Assembly (NCBI GenBank): GCA_001464475.1
Contig: LNDX01000001.1
Coordinates: 124,001 to 188,000 of the forward strand
Direction of reading: 5' to 3'
Length of the DNA stretch: 64,000 nt
Source: Flavobacteriaceae bacterium Ga0077528
GTDB lineage: Bacteria > Bacteroidota > Bacteroidia > Flavobacteriales > Flavobacteriaceae
Positions 45,960 through 55,428 of the stretch are shown here, piece after piece. Under the pieces are notes generated by a model that made no database searches, was not told the DNA's origin, and saw only the letters and a program-made list of their open reading frames with translations. The stretch's first letter is position 1. Each line of letters opens with the position of its first letter. The translations under genes were made by a program, and so were the position numbers.

Positions 45960-46990
45960 TGGATAGTGCATTTATAATAGAAAAAAGTATCTTTATTGTT
46001 GTGATATTTGCAGTCACAATGGTTATGGCAATGTATTCAACTTGGGCAGAACGTAAAGTTGCAGCCTATCTTCAAGACAGAGTTGGACCAAACCGTGCTG
46101 GTTGGGGTGGATTATTACAACCACTTGCCGATGGAATGAAACTTTTTGCAAAAGAAGAGTTTGAACCAAATACTAAAAATAGATTTTTATTTTTTGTTGG
46201 TCCAGCGGTAGCAATGAGTACGGCATTGATGACCAGTGCTGTAATTCCTTGGGGTGATAGATTAGAGATTTTTGGAAGAACTGTAATTCTTCAAGCAACC
46301 GATACAGACAGTGCAATTTTATACATTTTTGCTGTTGTTTCACTAGGTGTTTATGGAATTATGATTGGAGGTTGGGCTTCAAACAATAAGTTCTCATTGA
46401 TGGGAGCAGTTCGTGCTGCATCACAAATGGTTTCGTATGAAATTGCAATGGGTTTATCTATAATAGCTTTATTGATGATGACAGGAACATTGAGTTTAAA
46501 AGAAATCTCTGTTCAACAACACGGAATGCATTGGAATGTATTCTATCAACCGTTGTCATTCTTAATCTTTTTGATTTGTGCTTTTGCAGAAACTAACAGA
46601 ACACCTTTCGATTTGGCAGAATGCGAATCAGAATTAATTGGTGGTTATCATACCGAATATTCTTCCATGAAAATGGGATTCTATTTATTTGCTGAATATG
46701 CTAATATGTTTATTTCGGCAACAATAATTTCAGTCTTATTCTTTGGTGGATACAATTATCCAGGAATGAGTTGGGCTATAGAAAATTGGGGTGTAAATAT
46801 TGGAAATGTCATTGGAATTTTTGCTTTGTTTGCCAAATTATGTTTCTTCATCTTTTTCTTTATGTGGATTAGATGGACAATACCAAGATTTAGATACGAT
46901 CAATTGATGAATTTAGGATGGAGAATATTAATTCCACTATCAATTGTCAATATTATTATAACAGGAATTTGCATTCTAGCTTTTAAATAA
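45959..46990 (+). CDS. nuoH: NADH-quinone oxidoreductase subunit H
   Basis: Membrane subunit (ND1 family) of 343 residues with about eight helices, sited at the quinone entrance and start of proton transfer. Conserved blocks are WAERKVAAYLQDRVGPNRAG, LLQPLADGMKLFAKEE and the charged loop FAETNRTPFDLAECESELIGG. It overlaps nuoG by one base, indicating coupling, and lies 11 bases before nuoI. Confidence 0.96.
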   Translation: MDSAFIIEKSIFIVVIFAVTMVMAMYSTWAERKVAAYLQDRVGPNRAGWGGLLQPLADGMKLFAKEEFEPNTKNRFLFFVGPAVAMSTALMTSAVIPWGDRLEIFGRTVILQATDTDSAILYIFAVVSLGVYGIMIGGWASNNKFSLMGAVRAASQMVSYEIAMGLSIIALLMMTGTLSLKEISVQQHGMHWNVFYQPLSFLIFLICAFAETNRTPFDLAECESELIGGYHTEYSSMKMGFYLFAEYANMFISATIISVLFFGGYNYPGMSWAIENWGVNIGNVIGIFALFAKLCFFIFFFMWIRWTIPRFRYDQLMNLGWRILIPLSIVNIIITGICILAFK

Positions 46991-47001
46991 GAAAAGAAAT
47001 T

Positions 47002-47547
47002 ATGTCAACATCGATACAAAGTATATCATTATCAGGTAAGAAAAAACAAGTTTCTAATAAAGAAATGACTTTTCTTGAAAGAATGTACCTGATAGCAATT
47101 TTCAAAGGTTTATGGATTACCATCAAACACTTTTTTAAGAAAAAAGCAACGATTCATTATCCAGAACAAGTACGTGAATTTAGTCCTGTTTATCGTGGTC
47201 AGCACATGTTGAAACGCGACGAACAAGGAAGAGAAAACTGTACAGCTTGTGGTTTGTGTGCGCTTTCATGTCCAGCAGAAGCAATCACTATGAAAGCCGA
47301 AGAACGTAAAAAAGGTGAAGAACATTTGTACAGAGAAGAAAAATACGCTTCAATCTACGAAATCAATATGTTGCGTTGCATTTTCTGTGGATTGTGTGAA
47401 GAAGCTTGTCCAAAAGACGCAATTTACCTTACAATTTCTAAAGAATTAGTTCCAGCACAATACAATAGAGAAGATTTTATTTTCGGAAAAGATAAATTAG
47501 TGATGCCACTAGAAATGGCTATGGCAAATACTAAAAAACTTAATTAA
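47002..47547 (+). CDS. nuoI: NADH-quinone oxidoreductase subunit I
   Basis: Peripheral subunit with two [4Fe-4S] clusters (N6a and N6b), 181 residues. The motifs NCTACGLCALSCPAEAIT and CIFCGLCEEACPKDAIYL are complete. An N-terminal amphipathic helix anchors it to the membrane arm. It is separated from nuoJ by two bases. Confidence 0.96.
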   Translation: MSTSIQSISLSGKKKQVSNKEMTFLERMYLIAIFKGLWITIKHFFKKKATIHYPEQVREFSPVYRGQHMLKRDEQGRENCTACGLCALSCPAEAITMKAEERKKGEEHLYREEKYASIYEINMLRCIFCGLCEEACPKDAIYLTISKELVPAQYNREDFIFGKDKLVMPLEMAMANTKKLN

Positions 47548-47549
47548 TT

Positions 47550-48071
47550 ATGTCACCGATACTTATCATATTTTACGTTTTAGCTGCTATCACATTAGCA
47601 ACAGCGTTTTTGACCATATACAGCAAAAATCCTATTCATAGTGCTATTTATTTAGTGTTATGTTTCTTTTCAATTGCAGGACACTATTTGTTATTTAATG
47701 CACAATTCCTTGCCATAGTTCATGTAATAGTTTATTCTGGTGCCATTATGATTCTATTCTTATTCACCATCATGTTAATGAATTTGAATAAAGAAGATGA
47801 AGTTCACAAACCAAGAATTACTAGACTTGGTGCCATAACAACATTTATTTTATTGAGTACAGCATTAGTTTTAATATTTATGTACTCAAAACCTTTCGTT
47901 GGTGATTATCCTACAACTGGTGAAGATTTTCAATCCATAAAAAAATTAGGAACTGTTTTATTGGATGACAAAGAAGGATTTATGGTTCCATTTGAATTTG
48001 CTTCTATCCTACTTTTAGTGGCAATGATTGGAGCTGTTTTATTATCAAAAAAAGAAAAACCAACTAAATAA
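47550..48071 (+). CDS. nuoJ: NADH-quinone oxidoreductase subunit J
   Basis: Membrane subunit (ND6 family) of 173 residues with five helices. The conserved helix has FLAIVHVIVYSGAIMILFLFTIMLMN, which holds the pi-bulge of the family. It is tightly packed between nuoI and nuoK (two bases on either side). Confidence 0.93.
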   Translation: MSPILIIFYVLAAITLATAFLTIYSKNPIHSAIYLVLCFFSIAGHYLLFNAQFLAIVHVIVYSGAIMILFLFTIMLMNLNKEDEVHKPRITRLGAITTFILLSTALVLIFMYSKPFVGDYPTTGEDFQSIKKLGTVLLDDKEGFMVPFEFASILLLVAMIGAVLLSKKEKPTK

Positions 48072-48073
48072 TC

Positions 48074-48394
48074 ATGGAGAATATTTTAAATCAAATTGGT
48101 ATTGAAAATTACATTTTCCTTTCTGTTCTTCTATTTTGTATAGGAGTCTTTGGAGTATTGTATAGAAGAAATGCCATCATTGTTTTTATGTCAATAGAAA
48201 TTATGTTGAATGCAGTAAACTTACTATTTGTTGCCTTTTCTACTTATTGGCAAGATGCAAAAGGAGAAGTATTTGTATTCTTTTCTATGGCTGTTGCTGC
48301 TGCAGAAGTTGCTGTAGGTTTAGCGATTTTAGTTGCTGTTTTCCGAAATATTGGTTCGGTAGATATATCAAATTTAAAAAACTTAAAAGGATAA
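48074..48394 (+). CDS. nuoK: NADH-quinone oxidoreductase subunit K
   Basis: Membrane subunit (ND4L family) of 106 residues with three helices. The conserved glutamates lie in FMSIEIMLNAVNL and AAEVAVGLAILVAVF. They form part of the proton path. It is six bases from nuoL. Confidence 0.94.
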   Translation: MENILNQIGIENYIFLSVLLFCIGVFGVLYRRNAIIVFMSIEIMLNAVNLLFVAFSTYWQDAKGEVFVFFSMAVAAAEVAVGLAILVAVFRNIGSVDISNLKNLKG

Positions 48395-48400
48395 TCCCTA

Positions 48401-50290
48401 ATGGAGAATAGTTTAGTTTTACTCTTATTATTAACCCCATTTGTTGGGTTCTTATTCAATGTTTTCTTCGGAAAGAAAGCAGGAAAAAACATTTCAGGTG
48501 CCATTGGAACAATAGCTGTTGTTGTCTCTTTTGCAATGAGTGTTTATTTCTTCATGCAGTTAAATACTTCAGGCAAAGCAATTCAAGTTAAATTATTTGA
48601 TTGGATTCAATTAGGAAATCTAAAAGTTGATTTTGGAATTTTATTAGATCAATTATCATTATTGTGGTTATTATTTGTAACCGGAATTGGTTCTTTGATT
48701 CACTTATATTCTATCAGCTACATGCACGATGATGAAAATATGCACAAGTTTTTTGCGTATTTAAATTTATTCGTATTCTTCATGATAACATTAGTAGTTG
48801 GAAGCAACTTATTAGTAATGTTTATCGGATGGGAAGGCGTTGGTCTTTGTTCATATTTACTTATCGGATTTTGGTATAAAAACCAAGATTACAACGATGC
48901 AGCAAAGAAAGCTTTTATCATGAATAGAATTGGTGATTTAGGTTTCTTAATTGGGATTTTTATATTGGCGAGTATGTGTGGTTCATTAGATTTCATAGCA
49001 ATGAAAACACATTTTCTTTCTATTTATATGAATACACCTCAAAATGTATTTTTAACTGGTATAGCTGCATTATGTTTATTTATAGGAGCAACAGGAAAAT
49101 CTGCACAATTACCACTTTACACTTGGTTACCAGACGCAATGGCTGGACCAACTCCAGTTTCGGCATTAATCCACGCTGCAACGATGGTAACAGCTGGTAT
49201 TTTCATGATTACAAGAATGAATTTCTTATTTGATTTAACTCATGATGTACAACATATAATTGCAGTAGTTGGAGCTATAACTGCTTTAGTTGCCGCATCA
49301 ATAGGATTACTTCAAAACGACATTAAAAAAGTATTAGCTTATTCAACAGTTTCTCAATTAGGATTAATGTTTTTGGCATTAGGAATGGGAGCTTATACTG
49401 TAGCTGTATTCCATGTCATAACACATGCATTCTTTAAAGCTTGTTTATTCTTGGGTTCTGGTTCTGTAATTCATGCTTTGCATGGAGAACAAGATATGCG
49501 TAAAATGGGTGGTTTACGAAAAGTAATGCCAATCACTTTTGCAACAATGCTAATTTCAACATTAGCTATTGCAGGTATTTTCCCTTTCGCAGGATTTTGG
49601 TCAAAAGATGAAATTTTAATGGTAGCTTTTGAACATAATAAAGTACTTTGGATTGTTGGTTCTATAGCATCAATTATGACGGCATTCTATATGTTCCGAT
49701 TAATGTACTTAACATTCTTTAGAGAATTTAGAGGAACAGAAGAGCAAAAACACCATTTACATGAAAGTCCAAGTTTAATAACTTTGCCACTTATCATACT
49801 TGCTGCATTAGCTACTGTTGGTGGATTAATTAATTTACCTGGAAGCAATTGGTTAAATCATTTCTTAGAACCAATTTTAGCAACTAAACATGAACATCAT
49901 GCTCTTGGAAGTCAAGAATATATGTTGATGGCAATTGCTTTAACTGGTGCAATTATCGGAATTGTTTGGGCGTATTCTAAATACATCAAACAAGGATTTG
50001 TTCCAAAAGAAGATTCAGAAATTTCAGGTTTCTCAAAAACCATTTATAACAAATATTATGTTGATGAATTTTACACTTCATTAATAGTAAAACCCTTGAA
50101 TGGACTTTCAAATTTCTTTAGAACAACTTTAGAACCTGCTTTAGGAAAAGTAGTTTACGGATTTGGAACCGTTGCAAATGGAATTGGAAATCAAGGAAAA
50201 AAATTACAAACTGGAAGTATCGGATTGTATTTATTTGCATTCGTAATAGGACTTTTAGCCATAGTTAGTTATTTATTTTTAGCTCAATAA
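48401..50290 (+). CDS. nuoL: NADH-quinone oxidoreductase subunit L
   Basis: Largest antiporter-like membrane subunit, 629 residues, with about 14 core helices followed by the long lateral helix at the C-terminus. Family blocks are GWEGVGLCSYLLIGFW, TGKSAQLPLYTWLPDAMAGPTPVSALIHAATMV, and KDEILMVAFEHN, with the conserved lysines and glutamates in the trans-membrane helices. NuoM follows 11 bases later. Confidence 0.97.
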   Translation: MENSLVLLLLLTPFVGFLFNVFFGKKAGKNISGAIGTIAVVVSFAMSVYFFMQLNTSGKAIQVKLFDWIQLGNLKVDFGILLDQLSLLWLLFVTGIGSLIHLYSISYMHDDENMHKFFAYLNLFVFFMITLVVGSNLLVMFIGWEGVGLCSYLLIGFWYKNQDYNDAAKKAFIMNRIGDLGFLIGIFILASMCGSLDFIAMKTHFLSIYMNTPQNVFLTGIAALCLFIGATGKSAQLPLYTWLPDAMAGPTPVSALIHAATMVTAGIFMITRMNFLFDLTHDVQHIIAVVGAITALVAASIGLLQNDIKKVLAYSTVSQLGLMFLALGMGAYTVAVFHVITHAFFKACLFLGSGSVIHALHGEQDMRKMGGLRKVMPITFATMLISTLAIAGIFPFAGFWSKDEILMVAFEHNKVLWIVGSIASIMTAFYMFRLMYLTFFREFRGTEEQKHHLHESPSLITLPLIILAALATVGGLINLPGSNWLNHFLEPILATKHEHHALGSQEYMLMAIALTGAIIGIVWAYSKYIKQGFVPKEDSEISGFSKTIYNKYYVDEFYTSLIVKPLNGLSNFFRTTLEPALGKVVYGFGTVANGIGNQGKKLQTGSIGLYLFAFVIGLLAIVSYLFLAQ

Positions 50291-50301
50291 TTTAAAACAA
50301 A

Positions 50302-51738
50302 ATGAACGTATCACTTATATTAATACTACTCTTAGTTGGTGCCATTGCAACCTTCCTTTCTGGAGATAAATTCGCTTCAAAAGTGGCTTTATTATTTAGT
50401 TTGGCTGCTTTAGTATGCTCTTCAATATTAGTAAATCAATTTTTGGGCGGAATAAACATTAGCTTATCAAATCCTTGGATTTTACAACCTAATGTATCCT
50501 TTGCACTTAAAGCCGATGGATTATCATTAGCAATGGTGCTTTTAACAACTTCATTGCTTCCATTAATTGTATTATCTTCTTTCGGAAATAATTTCAACAA
50601 TTCTAAAAACTTCTATGGATTAGTTTTATTCATGGCATTTGCAATGGTTGGAACTTTCTTAGCAAGCGACGGATTATTATATTATATCTTTTGGGAACTT
50701 GCTTTAATTCCAATATACTTTATAGCATTAGTTTGGGGTAATGGCGATACTGAAGAACGTAAAAAAGCCGTAGTTAAATTCTTCATTTATACTTTAGGTG
50801 GTTCCTTATTTATGTTAATAGCATTTGCCTATTTATATACTAAAGCCGGAAGTTTCCTATTGGAAGATTTAACAAAATTAGATTTATCTACAACCGAACA
50901 AACTTGGATTTTCTTAGCTTTCTTTTTAGCTTACGCAATTAAAATTCCTATCATACCTTTCCATACTTGGCAAGCAAAAGTTTATCAAAAAGCACCAACT
51001 GTTGGAACTATGCTTCTATCAGGAATTATGCTAAAAATGGGATTATATAGTGTAATTCGTTGGCAATTACCAATTGCGCCTTTAGCTGCTAAAACTTATA
51101 TGCCAGTTTTAATTGGATTGAGTATTGCTGGAGTTATTTATGGTTCTATAGTGGCTTTACGCCAAAAAGATTTGAAAAAATTATTAGCATACTCTTCTCT
51201 TGCTCACGTAGGATTAATTGCTGCTGGTTGTTATACTTTAACAGCAGATGGTTTAAGCGGAGCTGTTTCTCAAATGATTGCTCACGGATTTGTAATCGTT
51301 GGATTATTCTTTGCTGCTGAAATAATTTTTAGAAGATTTGAAACCTACAAAATTGTTGAAATGGGTGGTGTTCGTTCGCAAGCATCAAAATTCACTTCTA
51401 TGTTTATGATTTTGGTTTTAGCATCTGTTGCTTTACCAGGAACATTCAACTTTATTGGAGAGTTTACCGTTTTATATAGTTTATCGCAAGTAAACATTTG
51501 GTATGCAGTTCTTGGTGGAACAACCATAATATTAGGAGCTTATTACATGTTAAAAATGTTCCAAAATGTAATGCTAGGAGAAACAAATACTAAATTATTT
51601 GCAGACGTTACAACAACCGAAATAATTGTCTTTGTGATAATAATTGCCTTTTTACTTTTCTACGGATTATATCCAAAACCAATTGTAGATTTGGTAATGC
51701 CAAGCATAAAAGAAACTCTAATTCAAATTAATAGATAG
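50302..51738 (+). CDS. nuoM: NADH-quinone oxidoreductase subunit M
   Basis: Antiporter-like membrane subunit, 478 residues. WELALIPIYFIALVWG, PFHTWQAKVYQKAPTVGTMLLSGIMLKMGLY and LAYSSLAHVGLIAAG identify it as M rather than L or N. There is no sign of truncation. In a plain operon nuoN would follow at once; instead a four-helix-bundle gene lies between. Confidence 0.96.
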   Translation: MNVSLILILLLVGAIATFLSGDKFASKVALLFSLAALVCSSILVNQFLGGINISLSNPWILQPNVSFALKADGLSLAMVLLTTSLLPLIVLSSFGNNFNNSKNFYGLVLFMAFAMVGTFLASDGLLYYIFWELALIPIYFIALVWGNGDTEERKKAVVKFFIYTLGGSLFMLIAFAYLYTKAGSFLLEDLTKLDLSTTEQTWIFLAFFLAYAIKIPIIPFHTWQAKVYQKAPTVGTMLLSGIMLKMGLYSVIRWQLPIAPLAAKTYMPVLIGLSIAGVIYGSIVALRQKDLKKLLAYSSLAHVGLIAAGCYTLTADGLSGAVSQMIAHGFVIVGLFFAAEIIFRRFETYKIVEMGGVRSQASKFTSMFMILVLASVALPGTFNFIGEFTVLYSLSQVNIWYAVLGGTTIILGAYYMLKMFQNVMLGETNTKLFADVTTTEIIVFVIIIAFLLFYGLYPKPIVDLVMPSIKETLIQINR

Positions 51739-52222
51739 TTTGATTTAGGAATTAGGAATTTAGATTTAGGATTCTTTGAATACTTAGAGCACACAAGTTA
51801 TGACTAAAGAAGAATTAAAAGCACGAACGAAAAAATTTGCTGTTGATACGTTTAAGTTTTTAATGGAAATTGAAAAAAACAAAGCTGTCGATGTAATTTC
51901 GTTTCAACTTTTTAAATCTTCATCATCTGTTGCAGCAAATTATAGAGCAGTATGTAGAGGAAAATCAGATGCTGATTTTTTAAACAAATTAAAAGTTGTT
52001 GATGAAGAAGCTGACGAAAGTTTGTTTTGGTTAGAATTTTTAAAAGAATTAGAAATTAAATACAATTCTGTCGAATTAGAAAGATTAATAAAAGAAGCCG
52101 ATGAATTGGTGTCAATTTTTTCAGCTGGAATAAAAACAATTAAATCAAGAAATAATAAAAATTAAGATTTAATGGTGTTGGATAAAATTCTAAATCATTA
52201 AATCCTAAATCCTTAATAAAAA
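51739..52222 (+). repeat. inverted repeats bracketing the four-helix-bundle gene
   Basis: The left spacer (51742-51773) repeats GATTTAGGATT-type phrases. The right spacer has AATCCTAAATC (52201-52211), the exact complement of GATTTAGGATT at 51763-51773 (11 bp). The arms would pair in the nuo transcript and loop out the whole gene between them, as intervening sequences do in rRNA. Confidence 0.65.
51800..52165 (+). CDS. four-helix-bundle protein (S23/IVP family) inserted in the nuo operon
   Basis: A 121-residue helical protein with the signature of the S23 / IVP four-helix-bundle family: FQLFKSSSSVAANYRAVCRGKSDADFLNKLKVVDEEADESLFWLEFLKE in pattern (four amphipathic helices, SSSVAANYRE-like turn, EADES-W motif). 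Relatives are encoded by intervening sequences in bacterial 23S rRNA and in other mobile or repeat-linked settings; a cellular role is not established. It is not a complex I subunit. It sits between nuoM and nuoN with its own ATG (51800) and stop, on the same strand. Codon use looks like its neighbours. Inverted repeats flank it. Confidence 0.85.
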   Translation: MTKEELKARTKKFAVDTFKFLMEIEKNKAVDVISFQLFKSSSSVAANYRAVCRGKSDADFLNKLKVVDEEADESLFWLEFLKELEIKYNSVELERLIKEADELVSIFSAGIKTIKSRNNKN

Positions 52223-53602
52223 ATGAATACATTAATAGCAATATCAGGTTTAGGCGTTTTCTGTCTTATAGCTGAAATCTTTAATTTTAGAAAAGCAATT
52301 GTACCTGTAGTTATCTTAGGTCTATTAGCAATACTAGGCACAACACTTAATATTTGGTCATTTGGAGAATTGTTAAACAGTCAATATACCAATATGATTG
52401 TTGCTGATAAATTTTCTAATGCTTTTTCATCATTATTCATTGTTCTTACTATATTTTTAGTAGCCATGAGCCATGATGTTTACAAAGATCATGAAACAAA
52501 AATTTCTGACTTTATAGCAATAAAAATTTTCCTTTTAGCAGGTGCTGTTGCGATGGTTTCTTTTTCTAACTTATCAATGTACTTTTTAGGAATTGAAACA
52601 TTATCAATAGCTCTTTACATTCTTGCAGGAAGTAGCAGATTAGATATAAAAAGTAATGAAGCAGGAATGAAATATTTCTTAATGGGTTCGTTTGCATCTG
52701 GATTTATTCTATTTGGTATCTGTTTGATTTATGGAGCCATGGGAAGTTTTGATGTTACAGAAATTAGTGAAATGTCGCGCTCAGCAGAATTACCAATTTG
52801 GTTTCCAATAGGAATTTCTTTATTAACTGTGGGTATGTTATTTAAAATTGCTGCTGTACCATTTCATTTTTGGGCTCCAGATGTTTATGAAGGTGCGCCT
52901 TCAATTGTAACAGCTACAATGAGTACTTTAGCAAAAGTTGTGGCTTTTGCAACATTATATAAATTATTGGCTACTATGAATGCTGATATCTCTTCGGCAT
53001 ACCAAAACATCATTATAATAGTTTCAATTGCTTCTATGACTGTTGGAAATATTATGGCTTTACGTCAAAATAATGTAAAACGTATGTTGGCGTTTTCAGG
53101 TATTTCTCATGCTGGTTTTATGATGATGACTTTATTAAGTCTATCTAATTCATCTGGGAACTTACTTTATTATACGGTTGCTTATGCTTTAGCAGGAATT
53201 GCTTCCTTTGCAGTAATCATAAATGTTACAAGAAATAAAGACAATGAAGATATTTTAAACTTCAACGGACTTGGAAAAACCAATCCAATAATGGCAGCTG
53301 TTCTTAGTGCGTCTCTTTTATCAATGGCTGGAATTCCAATTTTCTCAGGATTTTTTGCTAAATTTATGTTGTTTACACAAACTATTCAAGCTGGATTCCT
53401 AATCGTTGTTATTGCTGGTGTTATTAATTCTATAATTAGTGTTGGATATTATTTCAAACTAATTTTAGCAATGTATACTAAAGAACCAAGTGAAGAAAAA
53501 CAAAGTACTCCATTCGTATACTATGCAGTTGGAATTGTTTCAATTGTATTAAATATCATTATCGGATTGTATCCATCTTTAGTTACAGATTTAATCAAAT
53601 AG
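52223..53602 (+). CDS. nuoN: NADH-quinone oxidoreductase subunit N
   Basis: Third antiporter-like membrane subunit, 459 residues. YFLGIETLSIALYILAGS, PFHFWAPDVYEGAPSIVTATMST and LAFSGISHAGFMMM identify NuoN. It is the last gene of the operon; a terminator follows 22 bases downstream. The insertion of the four-helix gene has not damaged it. Confidence 0.95.
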   Translation: MNTLIAISGLGVFCLIAEIFNFRKAIVPVVILGLLAILGTTLNIWSFGELLNSQYTNMIVADKFSNAFSSLFIVLTIFLVAMSHDVYKDHETKISDFIAIKIFLLAGAVAMVSFSNLSMYFLGIETLSIALYILAGSSRLDIKSNEAGMKYFLMGSFASGFILFGICLIYGAMGSFDVTEISEMSRSAELPIWFPIGISLLTVGMLFKIAAVPFHFWAPDVYEGAPSIVTATMSTLAKVVAFATLYKLLATMNADISSAYQNIIIIVSIASMTVGNIMALRQNNVKRMLAFSGISHAGFMMMTLLSLSNSSGNLLYYTVAYALAGIASFAVIINVTRNKDNEDILNFNGLGKTNPIMAAVLSASLLSMAGIPIFSGFFAKFMLFTQTIQAGFLIVVIAGVINSIISVGYYFKLILAMYTKEPSEEKQSTPFVYYAVGIVSIVLNIIIGLYPSLVTDLIK

Positions 53603-53624
53603 GAAGACTATTTTTAAAATACTC

Positions 53625-53654
53625 AAAACCATCAAAAGCAATTTTGGTGGTTTT
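53625..53654 (+). terminator. nuo operon terminator
   Basis: Stem AAAACCATCAAAA / TTTTGGTGGTTTT (one T-G wobble) with loop GCAA, followed by Ts. Confidence 0.88.
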
Positions 53655-53717
53655 TTATTTATCAACAATCGAACTATTTAACAATTGTGAAATTCAATTA
53701 TTGACTAAATTTACAAC

Positions 53718-54992
53718 ATGTATGCTTTAGTCGATTGTAACAATTTTTATGCCTCGTGCGAACGTGTTTTCCAGCCTCAATATAATGGAAAACCAGTTGT
53801 TATTTTGTCTAATAATGACGGTTGCGTTATTTCTAGAAGTAACGAAGCTAAAGAAGTTGGTGTTCCAATGGGTGCACCTGAATTTAAAATTCGTGAACTT
53901 CTGAAAGAGAAAAATGTTAAAGTCTTCTCTTCCAATTATCCTTTATATGGTGACTTGAGTAATCGTGTGATGAAAACTTTAGAAGCGTTTACTCCAAATC
54001 TTGAAATTTACAGCATTGATGAAGCATTTCTAAACTTTGATGGAATGTCGATTTCTGATTATCATGACTATGGAATTCAGATGAAGAAACGTGTACAAAA
54101 ATGGGTTGGAATTCCGGTTTGTGTTGGATTTGCACCAACTAAAGCACTTTCAAAAGTAGCCAATAGAATTGCAAAAAAGTTTCAAGACAGAACACAAGGA
54201 ATTTATGTAATTGATACCGAAGAAAAACGCATCAAAGCCATAAAATGGACTAAAATTGAGGACGTTTGGGGAATTGGCCGCAGATTAACAAAGAAAATGA
54301 TGGCGCACAATATTCTAACAGCTTATGATTTTACAAAACCTCAACACGAAGCTTGGATTAGAAAAGAAATGGGCGTTATTGGTATGCGATTAAAATATGA
54401 ATTGGAAGGAAAATCAGTTTTAGATTTAGAACCTATTCGGGAACAAAAGAAAAGTATTGCTACTACAAGAAGTTTTCCGAAACAAATATCAGAATTTGAC
54501 GATTTACGAGAACGTGTGGCAACCTTTTCAGCAGTTTGTGCCGAAAAATTGCGCAAACAAAAATCATGCTGTCAAACTATAATTGTGATGCTAGTCATTG
54601 ATAAACACAAATATCAATCTCAAAAATATTATTTCAACAAAGCGATTACTTTACCTTATTCAACCAATTCGACTTTGACAATTTCAAATGTTGCAATATC
54701 CATGCTGAAAGATTTATACAAAGGCAATGAAGGAATCAAATTCAAAAAAGCTGGTGTTATAGTTACTGAATTAATTGATGAAGATAAAAAACAGCTTCAA
54801 TTATTTGAAGAAGAAAACCCGAAGCATTTGGCAATCATGAAAGCAATGGATTTTTTGAATGCTAAAATTGGAGATCGAAAAGTAAAATTAGGAACACAAA
54901 ATTTGAATCTAACTTGGAACATGAAGCAAAATCATTTGTCACCAAGGTACACCACAAGATTTAACGAAATACTAGAAATAAAATGTCACTAA
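53718..54992 (+). CDS. umuC: Y-family translesion DNA polymerase (UmuC-like)
   Basis: Error-prone polymerase that copies damaged DNA. It has 424 residues, the UmuC size. The metal-binding aspartates are in MYALVDCNNFYASCERVF (Asp6) and YSIDEAFLNF. The palm and thumb follow, with the HhH region WGIGRRLTKKM. The C-terminal little-finger domain and a DUF4113-like tail (SPRYTTRFNEI) are present. It overlaps umuD by ten bases but precedes it, the reverse of the classical umuDC order. No clear LexA-type operator was recognised upstream. Confidence 0.94.
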   Translation: MYALVDCNNFYASCERVFQPQYNGKPVVILSNNDGCVISRSNEAKEVGVPMGAPEFKIRELLKEKNVKVFSSNYPLYGDLSNRVMKTLEAFTPNLEIYSIDEAFLNFDGMSISDYHDYGIQMKKRVQKWVGIPVCVGFAPTKALSKVANRIAKKFQDRTQGIYVIDTEEKRIKAIKWTKIEDVWGIGRRLTKKMMAHNILTAYDFTKPQHEAWIRKEMGVIGMRLKYELEGKSVLDLEPIREQKKSIATTRSFPKQISEFDDLRERVATFSAVCAEKLRKQKSCCQTIIVMLVIDKHKYQSQKYYFNKAITLPYSTNSTLTISNVAISMLKDLYKGNEGIKFKKAGVIVTELIDEDKKQLQLFEEENPKHLAIMKAMDFLNAKIGDRKVKLGTQNLNLTWNMKQNHLSPRYTTRFNEILEIKCH

Positions 54993-55423
54993 AAAGAGAA
55001 CCTTCTTTAACTTTTTTTCGTCCAAACTTAGAAAGCGAATTGAAAATACCTTACATAAAAGAAGGCGTCTCTGCTGGATTTCCATCACCTGCAACCGATT
55101 TTATGGAAAGCGGCATCGACTTGAATAAAGAATTATGTAAAAATCCGTTAGCAACTTTTTACATAAAAGTAAACGGAAATTCAATGATAAATGCAGGAAT
55201 AAATGATAAAGATATTTTAGTTGTTGATCGAAGTTTAGAACCTCAAAATAACAAAATAGCAGTTTGTTTCATCGATGGAGAGTTCACTGTAAAACGAATC
55301 AAAACAGAAGAAAATTGTATCTATCTAATGCCTGAAAATAAAAATTACCAACCCATAAAAGTCACTGACGAAAATGAGTTGATAATTTGGGGTATTGTTA
55401 CTTATGTGATTAAAAACTTATAA
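54983..55423 (+). CDS. umuD: UmuD-like self-cleaving subunit of polymerase V
   Basis: A 146-residue LexA/UmuD-type protein. The cleavage site is Ala31-Gly32 in VSAGFPSPA. The catalytic Ser is in KVNGNSMINAG (Ser67) and the Lys in FTVKRIK (Lys104). All are intact, so RecA-stimulated self-cleavage to the active form is expected. There is no DNA-binding HTH, which separates it from LexA. It starts within the end of umuC and is therefore co-translated with it. Confidence 0.93.
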   Translation: MSLKREPSLTFFRPNLESELKIPYIKEGVSAGFPSPATDFMESGIDLNKELCKNPLATFYIKVNGNSMINAGINDKDILVVDRSLEPQNNKIAVCFIDGEFTVKRIKTEENCIYLMPENKNYQPIKVTDENELIIWGIVTYVIKNL

Positions 55424-55428
55424 TATTT

